Positions 18,642-30,019 of a DNA stretch of 64,000 nucleotides are shown here, piece after piece. Position 1 is the stretch's first letter, and each line of letters starts with the position of its first letter. Both the position numbers and the translations under genes were made by a program. A model generated the notes under the pieces. The model saw nothing but the letters and a program-made list of their open reading frames with translations, ran no database searches and was not told the origin of the DNA. This DNA is from Paraburkholderia ginsengisoli NBRC 100965. GTDB taxonomy: Bacteria > Pseudomonadota > Gammaproteobacteria > Burkholderiales > Burkholderiaceae. The DNA lies in the NCBI RefSeq assembly GCF_000739735.1, contig NZ_BBJF01000004.1:1116001-1180000 (forward strand), read 5' to 3'.

Positions 18642-19949
18642 TCAGGCGCGGCGTGGGCGCGAATCGCGCACGAAGAAGGTGCCGGTGAGGCTGATGGCCG
18701 CGGCGATCATCACGTAGATCGCAGGCGCCATGTTGCTGCCCGTCGACGCGATCAGCCACGTGATGAAGAACGGTGCGAAACCGCCGAAGATCGTCACCGC
18801 GAAGTTGTAGGCGACGGACAATCCCGTCGACAGCACCTTGGTCGGAAATAGTTCGGAGAACGCAGCGAGAATCGGACCGGTGTACGCGGCGATCAGCAAA
18901 CCGAACACGCCCTGGAACACCATCAGCGACGCGAGGCCCGGCGTGTGATTGATGTACGCGAACATCGGCCATGCGAGCAGCAGGATCGACACGGCCGCGC
19001 CAGAGAGGAACGGGCGGCGGCCGAAGCGGTCCGCCAGCTTGCCGACCACCGGCGAGAAGCACATGATCATCAGCCCGCCGAACATGCCCGCGAAGAAGCC
19101 GGTCGATTGCGGCAGATGCAACGTGCGCACCGAATACGTCGGCATATAGAACAGCAGCACGTAGGTGCAGACGGTCCACAGAATGACCATCGAGAAACTG
19201 GCGAATGTCTCGCGTGGAAAGCGCTGGAACACTTCGGCGAGCGGCGAATCGTTCTTCGCTTCTTCAGCCACCGCGCTAAATGCCGGCGTTTCATCCATGC
19301 GGCTGCGAATGAAATAACCGACCGGTCCGATCAGAATGCCGATCAGGAACGGCATTCTCCAGCCCCACGAATGCAGCGCATCGGTGCTCAGATTCGTCGT
19401 CACGAAGGTGCCGACCGCTGCGCCGAGCAGCACGGCAAAACCGATGCTCGACTGAATCCAGCTCGAATAGAACGCCCGCTGATTGGCCGGCGCGTATTCG
19501 GTGAGGAACGCAGTGGCGGTGCCCATTTCGCCGCCGGCCGAGAAGCCTTGCAGCAAACGCGCGACCACGATCAGCACCGGCGCCCACAGGCCGATCTGAT
19601 CGTACGTGGGTGCGAGGCCGATCAGCGCCGTGCCGCCCGCCATCAACAGAATGGTCAGCGACAGCGCCGCCTTTCGGCCGACCTTGTCCGCATATACGCC
19701 GAGCACGATGCCACCCACCGGCCGCATGAAAAAGCCCACGCCGAAGGTCGCCACCGCGAGCAGCAGCGAGCTCAGTTCATTGCCGGTAGGAAAGAACAGC
19801 TTCGCGATAATGACCGCGAAAAAGCTGTACACGGTGAAGTCGAACCATTCGAGCCCGTTGCCGAGCACGGTGGCGATGATGGCGCGGCGCCGCTGTCGCG
19901 CGAGCGAGTCGACGGAGAGTGCGACGGTGGATGAAAGCGTTCCCTGCAT
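18642..19949 (-). CDS. MFS transporter, metabolite:H+ symporter (MHS) family
   Basis: 435 residues with 12 predicted helices. The MHS signature is present: ATVLGNGLEWFDFTVYSFFA at the first helix, RPVGGIVLGVYADKVGRKAA after helix 2, and FSAGGEMGTATAFLTEYAP. Relatives carry citrate, shikimate, ketoglutarate or proline/betaine. The ATG at 19949 lies 9 nt after GAGG, better than the Met 15 bp upstream. It precedes the amidohydrolase gene and shares its strand, which suggests a small catabolic operon for an organic acid or amide-like compound. Confidence 0.9.
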   Translation of the reverse strand: MQGTLSSTVALSVDSLARQRRRAIIATVLGNGLEWFDFTVYSFFAVIIAKLFFPTGNELSSLLLAVATFGVGFFMRPVGGIVLGVYADKVGRKAALSLTILLMAGGTALIGLAPTYDQIGLWAPVLIVVARLLQGFSAGGEMGTATAFLTEYAPANQRAFYSSWIQSSIGFAVLLGAAVGTFVTTNLSTDALHSWGWRMPFLIGILIGPVGYFIRSRMDETPAFSAVAEEAKNDSPLAEVFQRFPRETFASFSMVILWTVCTYVLLFYMPTYSVRTLHLPQSTGFFAGMFGGLMIMCFSPVVGKLADRFGRRPFLSGAAVSILLLAWPMFAYINHTPGLASLMVFQGVFGLLIAAYTGPILAAFSELFPTKVLSTGLSVAYNFAVTIFGGFAPFFITWLIASTGSNMAPAIYVMIAAAISLTGTFFVRDSRPRRA

Positions 19950-20127
19950 GGTCTCTTTCCTCATCTGGCTGCCCTGTCAGGCGGTAGTGTCGGCAACGCG
20001 CCACGCCGTGATCGAGCGGCGTCTTCGCATGCATAACGCCGATCCTAGAGACACCTGAATTGTTTTCGAAACGAAAGATTCGCATGCACGCATGCGCGCA
20101 GCGCATGCGAAACTGGAATGCGGCGAT

Positions 20128-21045
20128 TCAGCCCCCCGCCCTGCCCATCTGCTCTTCGGCCTGTTCGAACAGCCAGCGCGTGAAGACGCGCGCCGCCTGG
20201 TTCTGCGAGCGGTCGTTCGGCGACACCACGTAATAGCCGCCGCCGTGACTCGCGGACGCCTGCGTCGCGCGCACCAGCAGCCCTTCGCTCAGACATGCGT
20301 CGATCATATGCCGCCAGCCGAGCACCACGCCCTGGCCGAGAATCGCCATCTGCACGAGCTGCGGATAATGATTGACGACGACCGCCTGCGGCGAAGCGGG
20401 CATCTGCACGCCGTTCAGACGGAACCACTCGGGCCATGACATCCATTGCCGCTGGCCGTCTTCCTGCATCAGCAGCGTTTCGCGCGCGAGGTCGGCGGGT
20501 TCCAGCACGCGGCCCGCGAGATATCCGGGCGAACAGACCGGGTACACCTCTTCGTCGAAGATGCGGCGCGCGGTGAAATGCGGCTCGGCGCGCTGACGGC
20601 TGTAGTAAAGACCCACGTCGAATTCAGCGGGGGATAGGGACGCGAGGCCATCGCGCACGATCATTCTGATCTTGACGTTAGGATGCGCGGCGCGAAACGC
20701 GCCGAGCCGCGGCGTGAGCCACAACACCGCGACGCCGGATGAGCACGCGATCGTCAGTTCGAGATCGCCGTAGCGCTTCATCACGTCGAGCGTGGCTTCG
20801 GAGCACGTGGCAAGCAGCCACTGCACATGCTTCGCGTAACCTTCGCCGGCGATCGTCAGACGCAGCGCGCGATGCTCGCGCACGAACAGCGAGCGGCCAA
20901 GAAAATCTTCGAGCTGGGCGATCTGACGGCTCACCGCGCTTTGCGTCAGATGCAGTTCGGCGGCGGCCTTGGTGAAGCTCGCATGCCGCACGGCCGATTC
21001 GAACGCGACCAGACATGGGAGCGGAGGTAACGGGGCGATACGCAT
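20128..21045 (-). CDS. LysR family transcriptional regulator (GcvA-like)
   Basis: 305 residues. The N-terminus LPPLPCLVAFESAVRHASFT with AAAELHLTQSAVSRQIAQLE is characteristic of the GcvA-like LysR subgroup. The effector domain has LELTIACSSGVAVLWLTPRL and ends in FTRWLFEQAEEQM. It lies upstream of, and on the same strand as, the MHS transporter and amidohydrolase genes, 178 bp away, making it the likely regulator of that pair. The ligand is unknown. Confidence 0.88.
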   Translation of the reverse strand: MRIAPLPPLPCLVAFESAVRHASFTKAAAELHLTQSAVSRQIAQLEDFLGRSLFVREHRALRLTIAGEGYAKHVQWLLATCSEATLDVMKRYGDLELTIACSSGVAVLWLTPRLGAFRAAHPNVKIRMIVRDGLASLSPAEFDVGLYYSRQRAEPHFTARRIFDEEVYPVCSPGYLAGRVLEPADLARETLLMQEDGQRQWMSWPEWFRLNGVQMPASPQAVVVNHYPQLVQMAILGQGVVLGWRHMIDACLSEGLLVRATQASASHGGGYYVVSPNDRSQNQAARVFTRWLFEQAEEQMGRAGG

Positions 21046-21325
21046 GATGAGGGTGGCCGAGTGACGATCGCACCATCATAGCGGGTACGGGTATCGGCTC
21101 GATCATGCGAAGGGTGAGGATCGTCGTCGTGAAGCGATGGGCAGATGGGTGCGCTTCGCGGCGCGCGGGCAGCGCAATCACGCCACGCACGTGGCGCGCG
21201 TGCGGATGCTCCGCAAATCGCCGCGCGGCACGCAACGTATTGCAAATTCAGCGCGAACTCAATCCGAACCAGCGCGGGCTTTCATTCACGCGGCAAAGCG
21301 CGGCGAGCACCGAGACTACGAGCCG

Positions 21326-22594
21326 TCACGAACTCGGCGCCAGTTCCTTTTCCCCTTCACCGTCCAGCGAGCGCGTGTCGCGCAGTTGCGGGAATAGCTT
21401 CATCCACAGCATCGCGACCGTGATCGTCGCGAGACCGCCGACCAGCACCGCCGTACGCGCGCCCCACCAGCCTGCCGTCACGCCCGACTCGAATTCGCCG
21501 AGCTGATTCGACGTGCCGATGAAAAGCGAATTGACGGCGCTCACGCGGCCCAGCATTTCATCGGGCGTGCGCAGTTGCACGAGCGACAGCCGCACCACCA
21601 CGCTGATCGTGTCCGACGCGCCCAATACCATCAGTGCAAACAGCGACACGAAGAATTGATGCGACAGGCCGAACACCACCGTCGCGAGGCCGAACGTGAT
21701 CACGCCGCCGAACATCGCCGCGCCGGGCCGGTTGCGCAACGGGAAATGCGCGAGCCAGATGGTGCCCGCGAGCGCGCCGATCGCGGTGCCCGAGCGCAGC
21801 AGACCGAGACCGAGCGGCCCCGTGTGCAGCACGTCGCGCGCGAAAATCGGCAACAGCGCGGTCGCGCCGCCGAACAACACCGCGAACAGATCGAGCGACA
21901 GTGCGCCGAGAATCACCGGCTCCCGGCGAATGAACGCGATGCCCGAGAAGATCGATTCGAGCGTCACGGGCGCGCGGCTCGCCGGTTTGGTTTGCAGCGG
22001 AATGCTCCACACGGACGCGGCGGCGGCCGCGAACGACAGCGTGCACGCGAGATAGGCCGCGCCCGGACCGATGCCGTACAGCAGACCGCCCAACGCGGGG
22101 CCCGCGATCTGCGCGGTTTGATTCGCCGACGTGGCCCACGCCGTCGCTTTGGGCAGGTAGCCGCGCGGCACGACGGCGGGCAACAGCGAAGCGACCGCGG
22201 GCGATTCGAACGCGCGCGCCGCGCCGACGCATGCGGCCAGCACATAGATGACCGGCGCGCTGATCCAGCCGCCGAAGGTGCCGAAAGCGAACAGCAACGC
22301 AGCGACGCTTTCAAGGCTCTGACAGATGGCCGCGATGCGGCGGCGGTCGTAGCGGTCGGCGACGTGGCCGACCACGAGCGTCAGCACGAACATCGGCAGA
22401 AACTGCGCGAGGCCGACGAGGCCCAGTGCGAACGCGCTATGCGTGAGCGCGTAGATGTGCCAGCCCATCGCCACTGCAAGCATCTGGAACGAGAGTGACG
22501 ACAGGATGCGGGTGCACCAGAAGCGTTGGAATGGGGGGTGCTTCGGGAGGCTGAAGGTGGGGGAATCGGTGGGGTCGGCGGGAGCTGGGGGCAT
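21326..22594 (-). CDS. MFS transporter (EntS-like family)
   Basis: 422 residues with 12 helices. Conserved MFS elements include GHVADRYDRRRI between helices 2 and 3 and the AVASLLPAVVPRGYLPKATA segment typical of the EntS/MFS_3 group, which exports siderophores, drugs or other amphipathic compounds. It is monocistronic with no obvious regulator. The start is ATG with a weak AAAGAG upstream. Given the iron genes 10 kb away a siderophore role is possible but unsupported. Confidence 0.85.
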   Translation of the reverse strand: MPPAPADPTDSPTFSLPKHPPFQRFWCTRILSSLSFQMLAVAMGWHIYALTHSAFALGLVGLAQFLPMFVLTLVVGHVADRYDRRRIAAICQSLESVAALLFAFGTFGGWISAPVIYVLAACVGAARAFESPAVASLLPAVVPRGYLPKATAWATSANQTAQIAGPALGGLLYGIGPGAAYLACTLSFAAAAASVWSIPLQTKPASRAPVTLESIFSGIAFIRREPVILGALSLDLFAVLFGGATALLPIFARDVLHTGPLGLGLLRSGTAIGALAGTIWLAHFPLRNRPGAAMFGGVITFGLATVVFGLSHQFFVSLFALMVLGASDTISVVVRLSLVQLRTPDEMLGRVSAVNSLFIGTSNQLGEFESGVTAGWWGARTAVLVGGLATITVAMLWMKLFPQLRDTRSLDGEGEKELAPSS

Positions 22595-22958
22595 CGGTCT
22601 CTGCTCTTTACGTGGCTGTGTCGCGGGCTTGGGCGGGCGCTAGTTTAGAGCAAGATGGCCGGGGGTGCTTGGGGCGACAGGGATGACTCGTTGTCATCCG
22701 AAGCGAAAAGTTTCGCGGTGGGGACGCCTCAATAAGGCTAGGGGCCCGTGGCGATCCGGTCGCACGGATGGACCGGGCGACCACGCGGCCGTTGCGATGG
22801 CGAAGGCTGAAAATGCACGAGCGATGCTGACAACCCAGACAGTCTGAGCACGTCTCGCGCGTGCGGGCCCGGCTTAACGTGGTGAACAGACAGGGGAAAA
22901 GCGGAACTCGTGGGACCTTTGCGCTGAATATAAAATGCTGCAAAGGCTTGGGGTATTC
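22595..22958. other. 364-bp region, no gene
   Basis: Between the MFS start and the tRNA-Ser 3' end I find no convincing coding sequence. The only structure noted is a 7-bp hairpin (22681-22699) without a T-run. Confidence 0.6.
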
Positions 22959-23049
22959 TGGCGGAGAGACGGGGATTCGAACCCCGGATAGGTTATTAAC
23001 CTATACACGCTTTCCAGGCGTGCGACTTAAACCGCTCATCCATCTCTCC
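22959..23049 (-). tRNA. tRNA-Ser(GGA)
   Basis: The minus strand folds as a class II tRNA. Acceptor stem GGAGAGA pairs with TCTCTCC, followed by discriminator G and encoded CCA. The anticodon loop is CTGGAAA closed by CACGC/GCGTG, so the anticodon is GGA, reading serine UCC and UCU. A long variable arm (TATAGGTTAATAACCTA) and a T-arm with GGTTCGAATCC are present. Length 88 nt plus CCA. No duplicated att-like sequence was found beside it. Confidence 0.97.
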
Positions 23050-23109
23050 GGCGGGGAGCCGAATTATAGCAAACTTCGCGCCCTGCGCCACACCCATGCG
23101 CAAACGCGT

Positions 23110-25128
23110 TCAAGGATGCCGGATATAGTCCACCAGCGCCGTCGTATAAGCATCCGGTTTGCGGTCGAACAGACTCACGCCGATCGCCACCAGAAAGCCC
23201 GCCGGCACGCCGAACACGCCCGAGCTGATCGGCTCGATGCCGAACCAGCGTGCGCCCGTGAAGCCGGTCATCTGCGTGAAGAACGGATACGTCGAGACGA
23301 TGTAATAGATGCACACGACAAGCCCCGCCACCATCCCGGCCACCGCGCCGAGTCGGGTCGTGCGCTTCCAGAACACGCCGAGCACCAGCACCGGAAACAG
23401 ACTCGACGCCGCCAGCGAAAACGCCGCGCCCACCAGAAACAGAATATTCCCCGTATTCAACGACGCCACGTACGACGCAAACAACGCCACCCCCAGCAAC
23501 AGAATCTTCGAGATCGTCACGCGCCGCTGGCTCGACGCGCCGGGGTCGACCATGTGGTAGTACACGTCGTGCGACAACGCATTGGCGATCGTCAGCAGCA
23601 AACCGTCCGCGGTCGACAGCGCCGCCGCCAACGCGCCCGCCGCGATCAAGCCCGACATCACGTACGGCAGCCCCGCGATCTCGGGTGCGGCGAGCACCAC
23701 CATATCCGGCTGCATCTGGATCTCGCTCCATCGCACGATGCCGTCGCCGTTCGTATCGGTGAGGCTGATCAGGCTCGGCTCGACCTTGCGCCATTGCATC
23801 AGCCATTGCGGCAGATCGGCAAAGTGATGGCCGACCAGGTTGCTCAGCATCTCGTACTTGATCAGCACCGCCAGCACCGGCACCGTCAGATAGAACAGCG
23901 CGACGAAAAAGAGCGTCCAGCCGACCGAGCGTCGCGCGGACGCCACCGAGGTCGTCGTGTTATAGCGCGTCAGGATATGCGGCAGGCTCGCCGTGCCGAG
24001 CGACAGACACAGCAGCAGCGACAGAAAATTGCGCTCGTGGATGCGCCGGTCGTCATCGTTGACGGCGGGAAACGGCTCGTGCATCGGCACCGGCGCGGCC
24101 GCGCGCATCAGCATCTCGTCGCGATGCTGGGTCCAGACGATCTGCGCGGCGGCGGCATCGCGCGGAAACTGTTCGAGCGCCCTCTCGCGCACCTTGATGT
24201 CGCGCAGCGGTCCATTGTGACGGCGCAGATCGGCGACTTCCTGCGTGAGCCGCTGCTTCTCGTCGACGAACGATTGCGGCAACGTGTCGAGGCGCCGCTG
24301 CATGAGGGTCGCGCGGCGTCGATAGTCGTCACGCACGGTCTGTTCGAGCGGCTCGTCGCGCACCTGCTTCTCGAGGCTCTCCATGCGCTCCATCAACCGA
24401 CCGTAGCTGATTTGCGGCACCCAGCCGAGGCCGTCCTTATGCGCGATCATCGACACGGGAATCAGGATCGCCGCGATCAGGATGATGTACTGCGCGACCT
24501 GGGTCCACGTGACCGCGCGCATGCCGCCGAGAAACGAGCACACCAGAATGCCCGCGAGTCCGCAGAAAATGCCGACCGCGAAATCCACGCCGATGAAGCG
24601 CGTCGCAATCAGGCCGACGCCCTGGATCTGCGCGACCAGATAGACGAACGAACACAGGATCGCGGCGAGCGCGGCGAGGCCGCGTACCGCGTTGCTCGAA
24701 AAGCGCGTGCCGAGGAAATCGGGAATCGTGTAGCGCGCGAGCTTGCGCACGTACGGCGCGAGCAGGAACGCGACGAGGCAATAGCCGCCGGTCCATCCCA
24801 TCAGATAGGCGAGACCGTCGTATCCGGTCGCATAGATCGACCCCGCCAGTCCGATGAACGACGCGGCCGACAACCAGTCGGCGGCAGTCGCCATGCCGTT
24901 GAACGCGGACGGCACGCGCCGCCCCGCCACGTAGTACTCGACCAGATCGGATGTGCGCGACAGCACGCCGATCACCGCATACACCGCGATCGGCACGAAC
25001 AGGAACACATAGCCGATCCACACGCCTGGGCCGGTGGTGCGCTCGATGCGCCACATCACGTAGATGAACAGCAGGAAGCCGAGCGTATAGAGCGCGTAGG
25101 AGCGGATCAGCCGATGCGTGAGTTTCAT
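23110..25128 (-). CDS. Sodium:solute symporter large subunit (VC_2705-type, acetate-like)
   Basis: 672 residues, about 13 membrane helices. SSS-family marks include TAADWLSAASFIGLAGSIYA, the second block LPYVMSGLIAAGALAAALST and ADGLLLTIANALSHD. A hydrophilic, coiled-coil-prone insert of about 130 residues (LMERMESLEKQV...ERALEQFP) separates helices. A perfect EF-hand-like loop occurs at residues 458-469. The start is 4 bp after the DUF4212 stop, so the two subunits are coupled. Located beside acs, it likely imports acetate or a similar short acid with sodium. I rejected a start 90 bp upstream because it would overlap DUF4212. Confidence 0.9.
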   Translation of the reverse strand: MKLTHRLIRSYALYTLGFLLFIYVMWRIERTTGPGVWIGYVFLFVPIAVYAVIGVLSRTSDLVEYYVAGRRVPSAFNGMATAADWLSAASFIGLAGSIYATGYDGLAYLMGWTGGYCLVAFLLAPYVRKLARYTIPDFLGTRFSSNAVRGLAALAAILCSFVYLVAQIQGVGLIATRFIGVDFAVGIFCGLAGILVCSFLGGMRAVTWTQVAQYIILIAAILIPVSMIAHKDGLGWVPQISYGRLMERMESLEKQVRDEPLEQTVRDDYRRRATLMQRRLDTLPQSFVDEKQRLTQEVADLRRHNGPLRDIKVRERALEQFPRDAAAAQIVWTQHRDEMLMRAAAPVPMHEPFPAVNDDDRRIHERNFLSLLLCLSLGTASLPHILTRYNTTTSVASARRSVGWTLFFVALFYLTVPVLAVLIKYEMLSNLVGHHFADLPQWLMQWRKVEPSLISLTDTNGDGIVRWSEIQMQPDMVVLAAPEIAGLPYVMSGLIAAGALAAALSTADGLLLTIANALSHDVYYHMVDPGASSQRRVTISKILLLGVALFASYVASLNTGNILFLVGAAFSLAASSLFPVLVLGVFWKRTTRLGAVAGMVAGLVVCIYYIVSTYPFFTQMTGFTGARWFGIEPISSGVFGVPAGFLVAIGVSLFDRKPDAYTTALVDYIRHP
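23722..23757 (-). other. EF-hand-like loop codons within symporter
   Basis: The encoded loop is DTNGDGIVRWSE: acidic or polar ligands at positions 1, 3, 5, Gly at 6, hydrophobic at 8 and Glu at 12, the full EF-hand calcium-loop pattern. It lies in a non-membrane segment just before the LPYVMSG helix block. Confidence 0.6.
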
Positions 25129-25132
25129 CGGC

Positions 25133-25537
25133 TCAACGTCCGCGAGCGGCGGGCGTATCAGCGCCGGCATTCGTGGGCGCGCCGGCGGCCGTCGTTGCGG
25201 TGGCTTTCGCATCCGCATCGAACGCGCGTTGCAGACGGCGGTCGGCGCGCTGCATCAGCACGATATACACGATGATCAACGCGAGGTAGATCAGGATCGC
25301 GCCCTGCGCGCCGAAGTAGAACGGCAGCCTGAACCCGTCGATGCGCACTTGCGACAACGCGGGCGCGATCAGCGGCAACACGAACGACACGATGAAGCCG
25401 AGCGTCATCAACGTCGCGATCAGCGCGAGATTGAAGCGCCAGTACTTTTGATGCGCGCGCGCCATCGCCGCCGAGACCGCTGGCGGTTCGGGCGCGGGAT
25501 TGAGCGTAGCGTGTGAGGAGTGGTGCGGCGCGGCCAT
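25133..25537 (-). CDS. DUF4212 small subunit of sodium:solute symporter
   Basis: 134 residues from the ATG at 25537. Two hydrophobic helices (FNLALIATLMTLGFIVSFVL and AILIYLALIIVYIVLMQ) with RLPFYFGAQGA between them are the DUF4212 signature. This small membrane subunit accompanies VC_2705-type symporters. Its stop lies 4 bp before the large-subunit ATG, indicating translational coupling. It is 148 bp downstream of acs. The ribosome site is weak, and a start 72 bp further in (MARAHQKYW) is a possible alternative. Confidence 0.85.
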   Translation of the reverse strand: MAAPHHSSHATLNPAPEPPAVSAAMARAHQKYWRFNLALIATLMTLGFIVSFVLPLIAPALSQVRIDGFRLPFYFGAQGAILIYLALIIVYIVLMQRADRRLQRAFDADAKATATTAAGAPTNAGADTPAARGR

Positions 25538-25684
25538 GCGCCTGTTTAACAAAAAGCCACCGGGCAGGCAATCGGGATTGTCCGCGCGGTGGCGTTCGCA
25601 GCGTGGCTCAGCCACCCGTCTCCGCTTCGGATCAGGAGCGCGCCGTTCGACACGCTCCTGTCACGAACACGGATGAACCGGTGC

Positions 25685-27667
<1,983 letters not shown>

Positions 27668-28205
27668 CGACAACCCCTTGGTGAAGATGAAACGTAAAAC
27701 CTGTGCGGCGCGCGCGCGGCGCGCCATGTCCCTGTCGACGCCGCGCTCGATGATCAATGCGCGACGCGTTATCTCCAATCCTTGCGCACCAGCGCCGCGG
27801 CCCGCTCGCCTGCATCGCATATCGTGCCGCGCTGCAGCATCAATGCGTGTGAGACGAGCTTGCCGTTCCAGTGTTCAATCTTGTGTCAAACATAAGGGCT
27901 GCAACTTACCCGTCACTTACGCGAACCGCATCGGCGGGCCAGCGAAAACCCTTAGCCGTCGACCACCGCGCCAACGGAAAACACGTAACACGTACACGCA
28001 GTGCCTCAACGCTACGCAAGTCAAGCCGCGCATGCTACGCGTTACGCCGCGTTTGTGTATTCGAACCCGCACACGAAGCTTGCAGCGCAGGCGTCACAAC
28101 ACCAGCGCCATTCACTCCATGCGTGGGCCGCGCCCGCCGCGCGCCTTTACGCTGGTTCGCACAGGCTCTTACAATGCTAACTGAACTAGCCGCCCGGACT
28201 CCAGC
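27668..28205. other. 538-bp divergent region, no gene
   Basis: This region separates acs from the next EamA-type gene. I see no convincing coding sequence. It should hold the acs promoter, which I could not place, and the EamA-gene promoter listed separately. Confidence 0.6.
28146..28175 (+). promoter_or_regulatory. Sigma-70-type promoter for EamA gene
   Basis: TTTACG, 18-nt spacer, TACAAT. The -10 element matches the consensus at five of six positions and the -35 at four of six. It lies 31 bp before the gene start. Confidence 0.45.
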
Positions 28206-29099
28206 TTGAATCGCTACGCCCTTCTTCTCATTACCTCGATGCTGCTCGTTGGCAGCAATGTCGGAATCGGTAAATCGATCGTCGAGTTCGTTCCCGTCCC
28301 ACTGTTCGCGCTGCTGCGCTTCGTGATCGCGATGGCGGTGTTGTGGCCGCTGCTGCGCGTGGCCAAGCTGCGGCGCGTGAAGCGCGACGAATGGGTCAAT
28401 CTGTTTTTGCAGGCGCTGTTCGGCACCTTCGGGTTTACGCTGCTGATGCTCAACGGCGTGCAGCGCACGAGCGCCGTGGCGGCCGGCGTCATCACCAGCA
28501 CGATCCCCGCGGTCGTCGCGCTGCTGTCGTGGCTGATCCTCAAGGAGCGGCCCAATGGCCGCGCGCTCGCGTCGATCGCGCTGGCGATTGTCGGCGTGGT
28601 GGTCATCAATCTCGCCCATCTCGGACAAAGCACAAGCGGCGAAACCTCGTTCGTCGGCAATCTGATGGTGCTCGGCGCGGTGTGCTGTGAGTCGCTCTAC
28701 ATCATCCTGTCACGCCGTCTCACGCAAACGCTCGCGCCGATCGACATCTGCGCGTACACGCACCTGTTCGGCCTGTTGCTGATGCTGCCGCTCGGCGCAG
28801 GCGCGCTCGCGCACTTCGACTATCGCTCGGTGCCGCCCGGCATCTGGACGCTGGTGCTGTGGTACGGACTGTCGGCCAGCATCTTCTCGTTCTGGCTGTG
28901 GATGAAGGGCATCCGTCACGTGCCGGGCAGTCTCGCGGGGGTGTTCAGCGCCGTGCTGCCGGTGGCCGCGGCGATCTACGGCATCGCGTTCCTCGGCGAA
29001 CGGCCGACGCTCGCGCACGGCTTCGCGCTCGCGTGCGTGATCGCCGGCATCGGGCTGGCGAGCATGAAGGCGCGACGGGTGCCGCCGGTCGCCTCCTGA
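28206..29099 (+). CDS. EamA/DMT family transporter
   Basis: 297 residues with about ten membrane helices in two EamA repeats (RYALLLITSMLLVGSNVGIG at the start, NLMVLGAVCCESLYIILSRR in the second half). The conserved WLILKERPNGR loop follows the fourth helix. Start is TTG at 28206; an ATG 36 bp inside would truncate the first helix. It probably exports an amino acid or metabolite. Its promoter lies directly upstream. No dedicated regulator is beside it. Confidence 0.87.
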   Translation: MNRYALLLITSMLLVGSNVGIGKSIVEFVPVPLFALLRFVIAMAVLWPLLRVAKLRRVKRDEWVNLFLQALFGTFGFTLLMLNGVQRTSAVAAGVITSTIPAVVALLSWLILKERPNGRALASIALAIVGVVVINLAHLGQSTSGETSFVGNLMVLGAVCCESLYIILSRRLTQTLAPIDICAYTHLFGLLLMLPLGAGALAHFDYRSVPPGIWTLVLWYGLSASIFSFWLWMKGIRHVPGSLAGVFSAVLPVAAAIYGIAFLGERPTLAHGFALACVIAGIGLASMKARRVPPVAS

Positions 29100-29355
29100 C
29101 CGCGCCGCCCGCCCGGCGCGCTGTCCACGCAAGCACGCCACTGCCCAGGCACGCGGGCCGCCCTGCCCGCCGCGCCGCAGCAAATTCACCCGACGCTGTA
29201 CAATAGCGCGCCTGACGCGAGCTTCCCGTCCTTTGCTGGCCGTGCGGCGCGCCGTCCGCGCATGGTTTGCGTGTCTGATCCGCGTGCGTCACCGCATGCC
29301 GGGTCGGCGCATTTGGTCCGTGTTCCGTCTCCTGCGTTTCATCTGACTCTTGCCT

Positions 29356-29967
29356 ATGTCTGCCCCGCGACCCGACTCCGCCCGTCAGCGCCGCCCAATG
29401 CGTCCGCTGCCCGCCATCATCTTCATGAGCCGCTGGCTGCAATTGCCGCTCTACCTGGGCCTGATCGTCGCGCAGGCTGTCTACGTCGTCCTGTTCCTGA
29501 AGGAAGTCTGGCATCTGGTCACGGCGTCGATGACGCTCGACGAAACCAACATCATGCTGGTCGTACTCGGCCTGATCGACGTGGTGATGATCTCGAACCT
29601 GCTGATCATGGTGATCATCGGCGGGTATGAAACCTTCGTGTCGCGTCTGGGCGTCGAGGGTCATCCGGACGAACCGGAATGGCTCGACCACGTGAACGCC
29701 GGCGTGCTGAAGGTCAAACTGTCGATGGCGCTGATCAGCATCTCGTCGATCCACCTGCTGAAGACCTTCATCAGTCCCGATCAGAACTCGACCCACACGA
29801 TCATGTGGCAGGTCATCATCCACGTGGCGTTCCTGGTGTCGGCGCTGGTGATGGCGCTGGTCGACCGCCTCACCACGCACACGCATCCGAAGCATTTCGA
29901 AGAGCCCGCGGCACTGCATGCCGTGAGTTCCGCAAAAGGTTCCACTCCCCTGAAGGCGCACGACTGA
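29356..29967 (+). CDS. UPF0114 (YqhA-like) inner-membrane protein
   Basis: 203 residues with four hydrophobic helices. The family pattern is clear: [71 protein letters not shown]. The function of UPF0114 is unknown; it is a conserved integral membrane protein of many proteobacteria. It is 52 bp upstream of the fumarase gene on the same strand and may be cotranscribed with it. A TTG two codons upstream is an alternative start. Confidence 0.9.
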   Translation: MSAPRPDSARQRRPMRPLPAIIFMSRWLQLPLYLGLIVAQAVYVVLFLKEVWHLVTASMTLDETNIMLVVLGLIDVVMISNLLIMVIIGGYETFVSRLGVEGHPDEPEWLDHVNAGVLKVKLSMALISISSIHLLKTFISPDQNSTHTIMWQVIIHVAFLVSALVMALVDRLTTHTHPKHFEEPAALHAVSSAKGSTPLKAHD

Positions 29968-30019
29968 CGCACCGCGTGCGATCGGAAAACAAGCGCCGTT
30001 GTCCCCACTGAGCCAAGCC

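Noticed and set aside
22681..22699. GGATGAC-TCGTT-GTCATCC hairpin as a terminator
   Set aside because: No T-run on either strand and no gene ending at a sensible distance.
22959..23109. tRNA-Ser as an integration site of a genomic island
   Set aside because: No integrase, no direct repeat of the tRNA 3' end, and flanking genes look like core chromosome.
22861..25275. 804-codon plus-strand open frame across tRNA-Ser and the symporter gene
   Set aside because: It reads through a tRNA and is Arg/His/Gln-rich, antisense to a well-supported transporter. High GC makes such shadows common.
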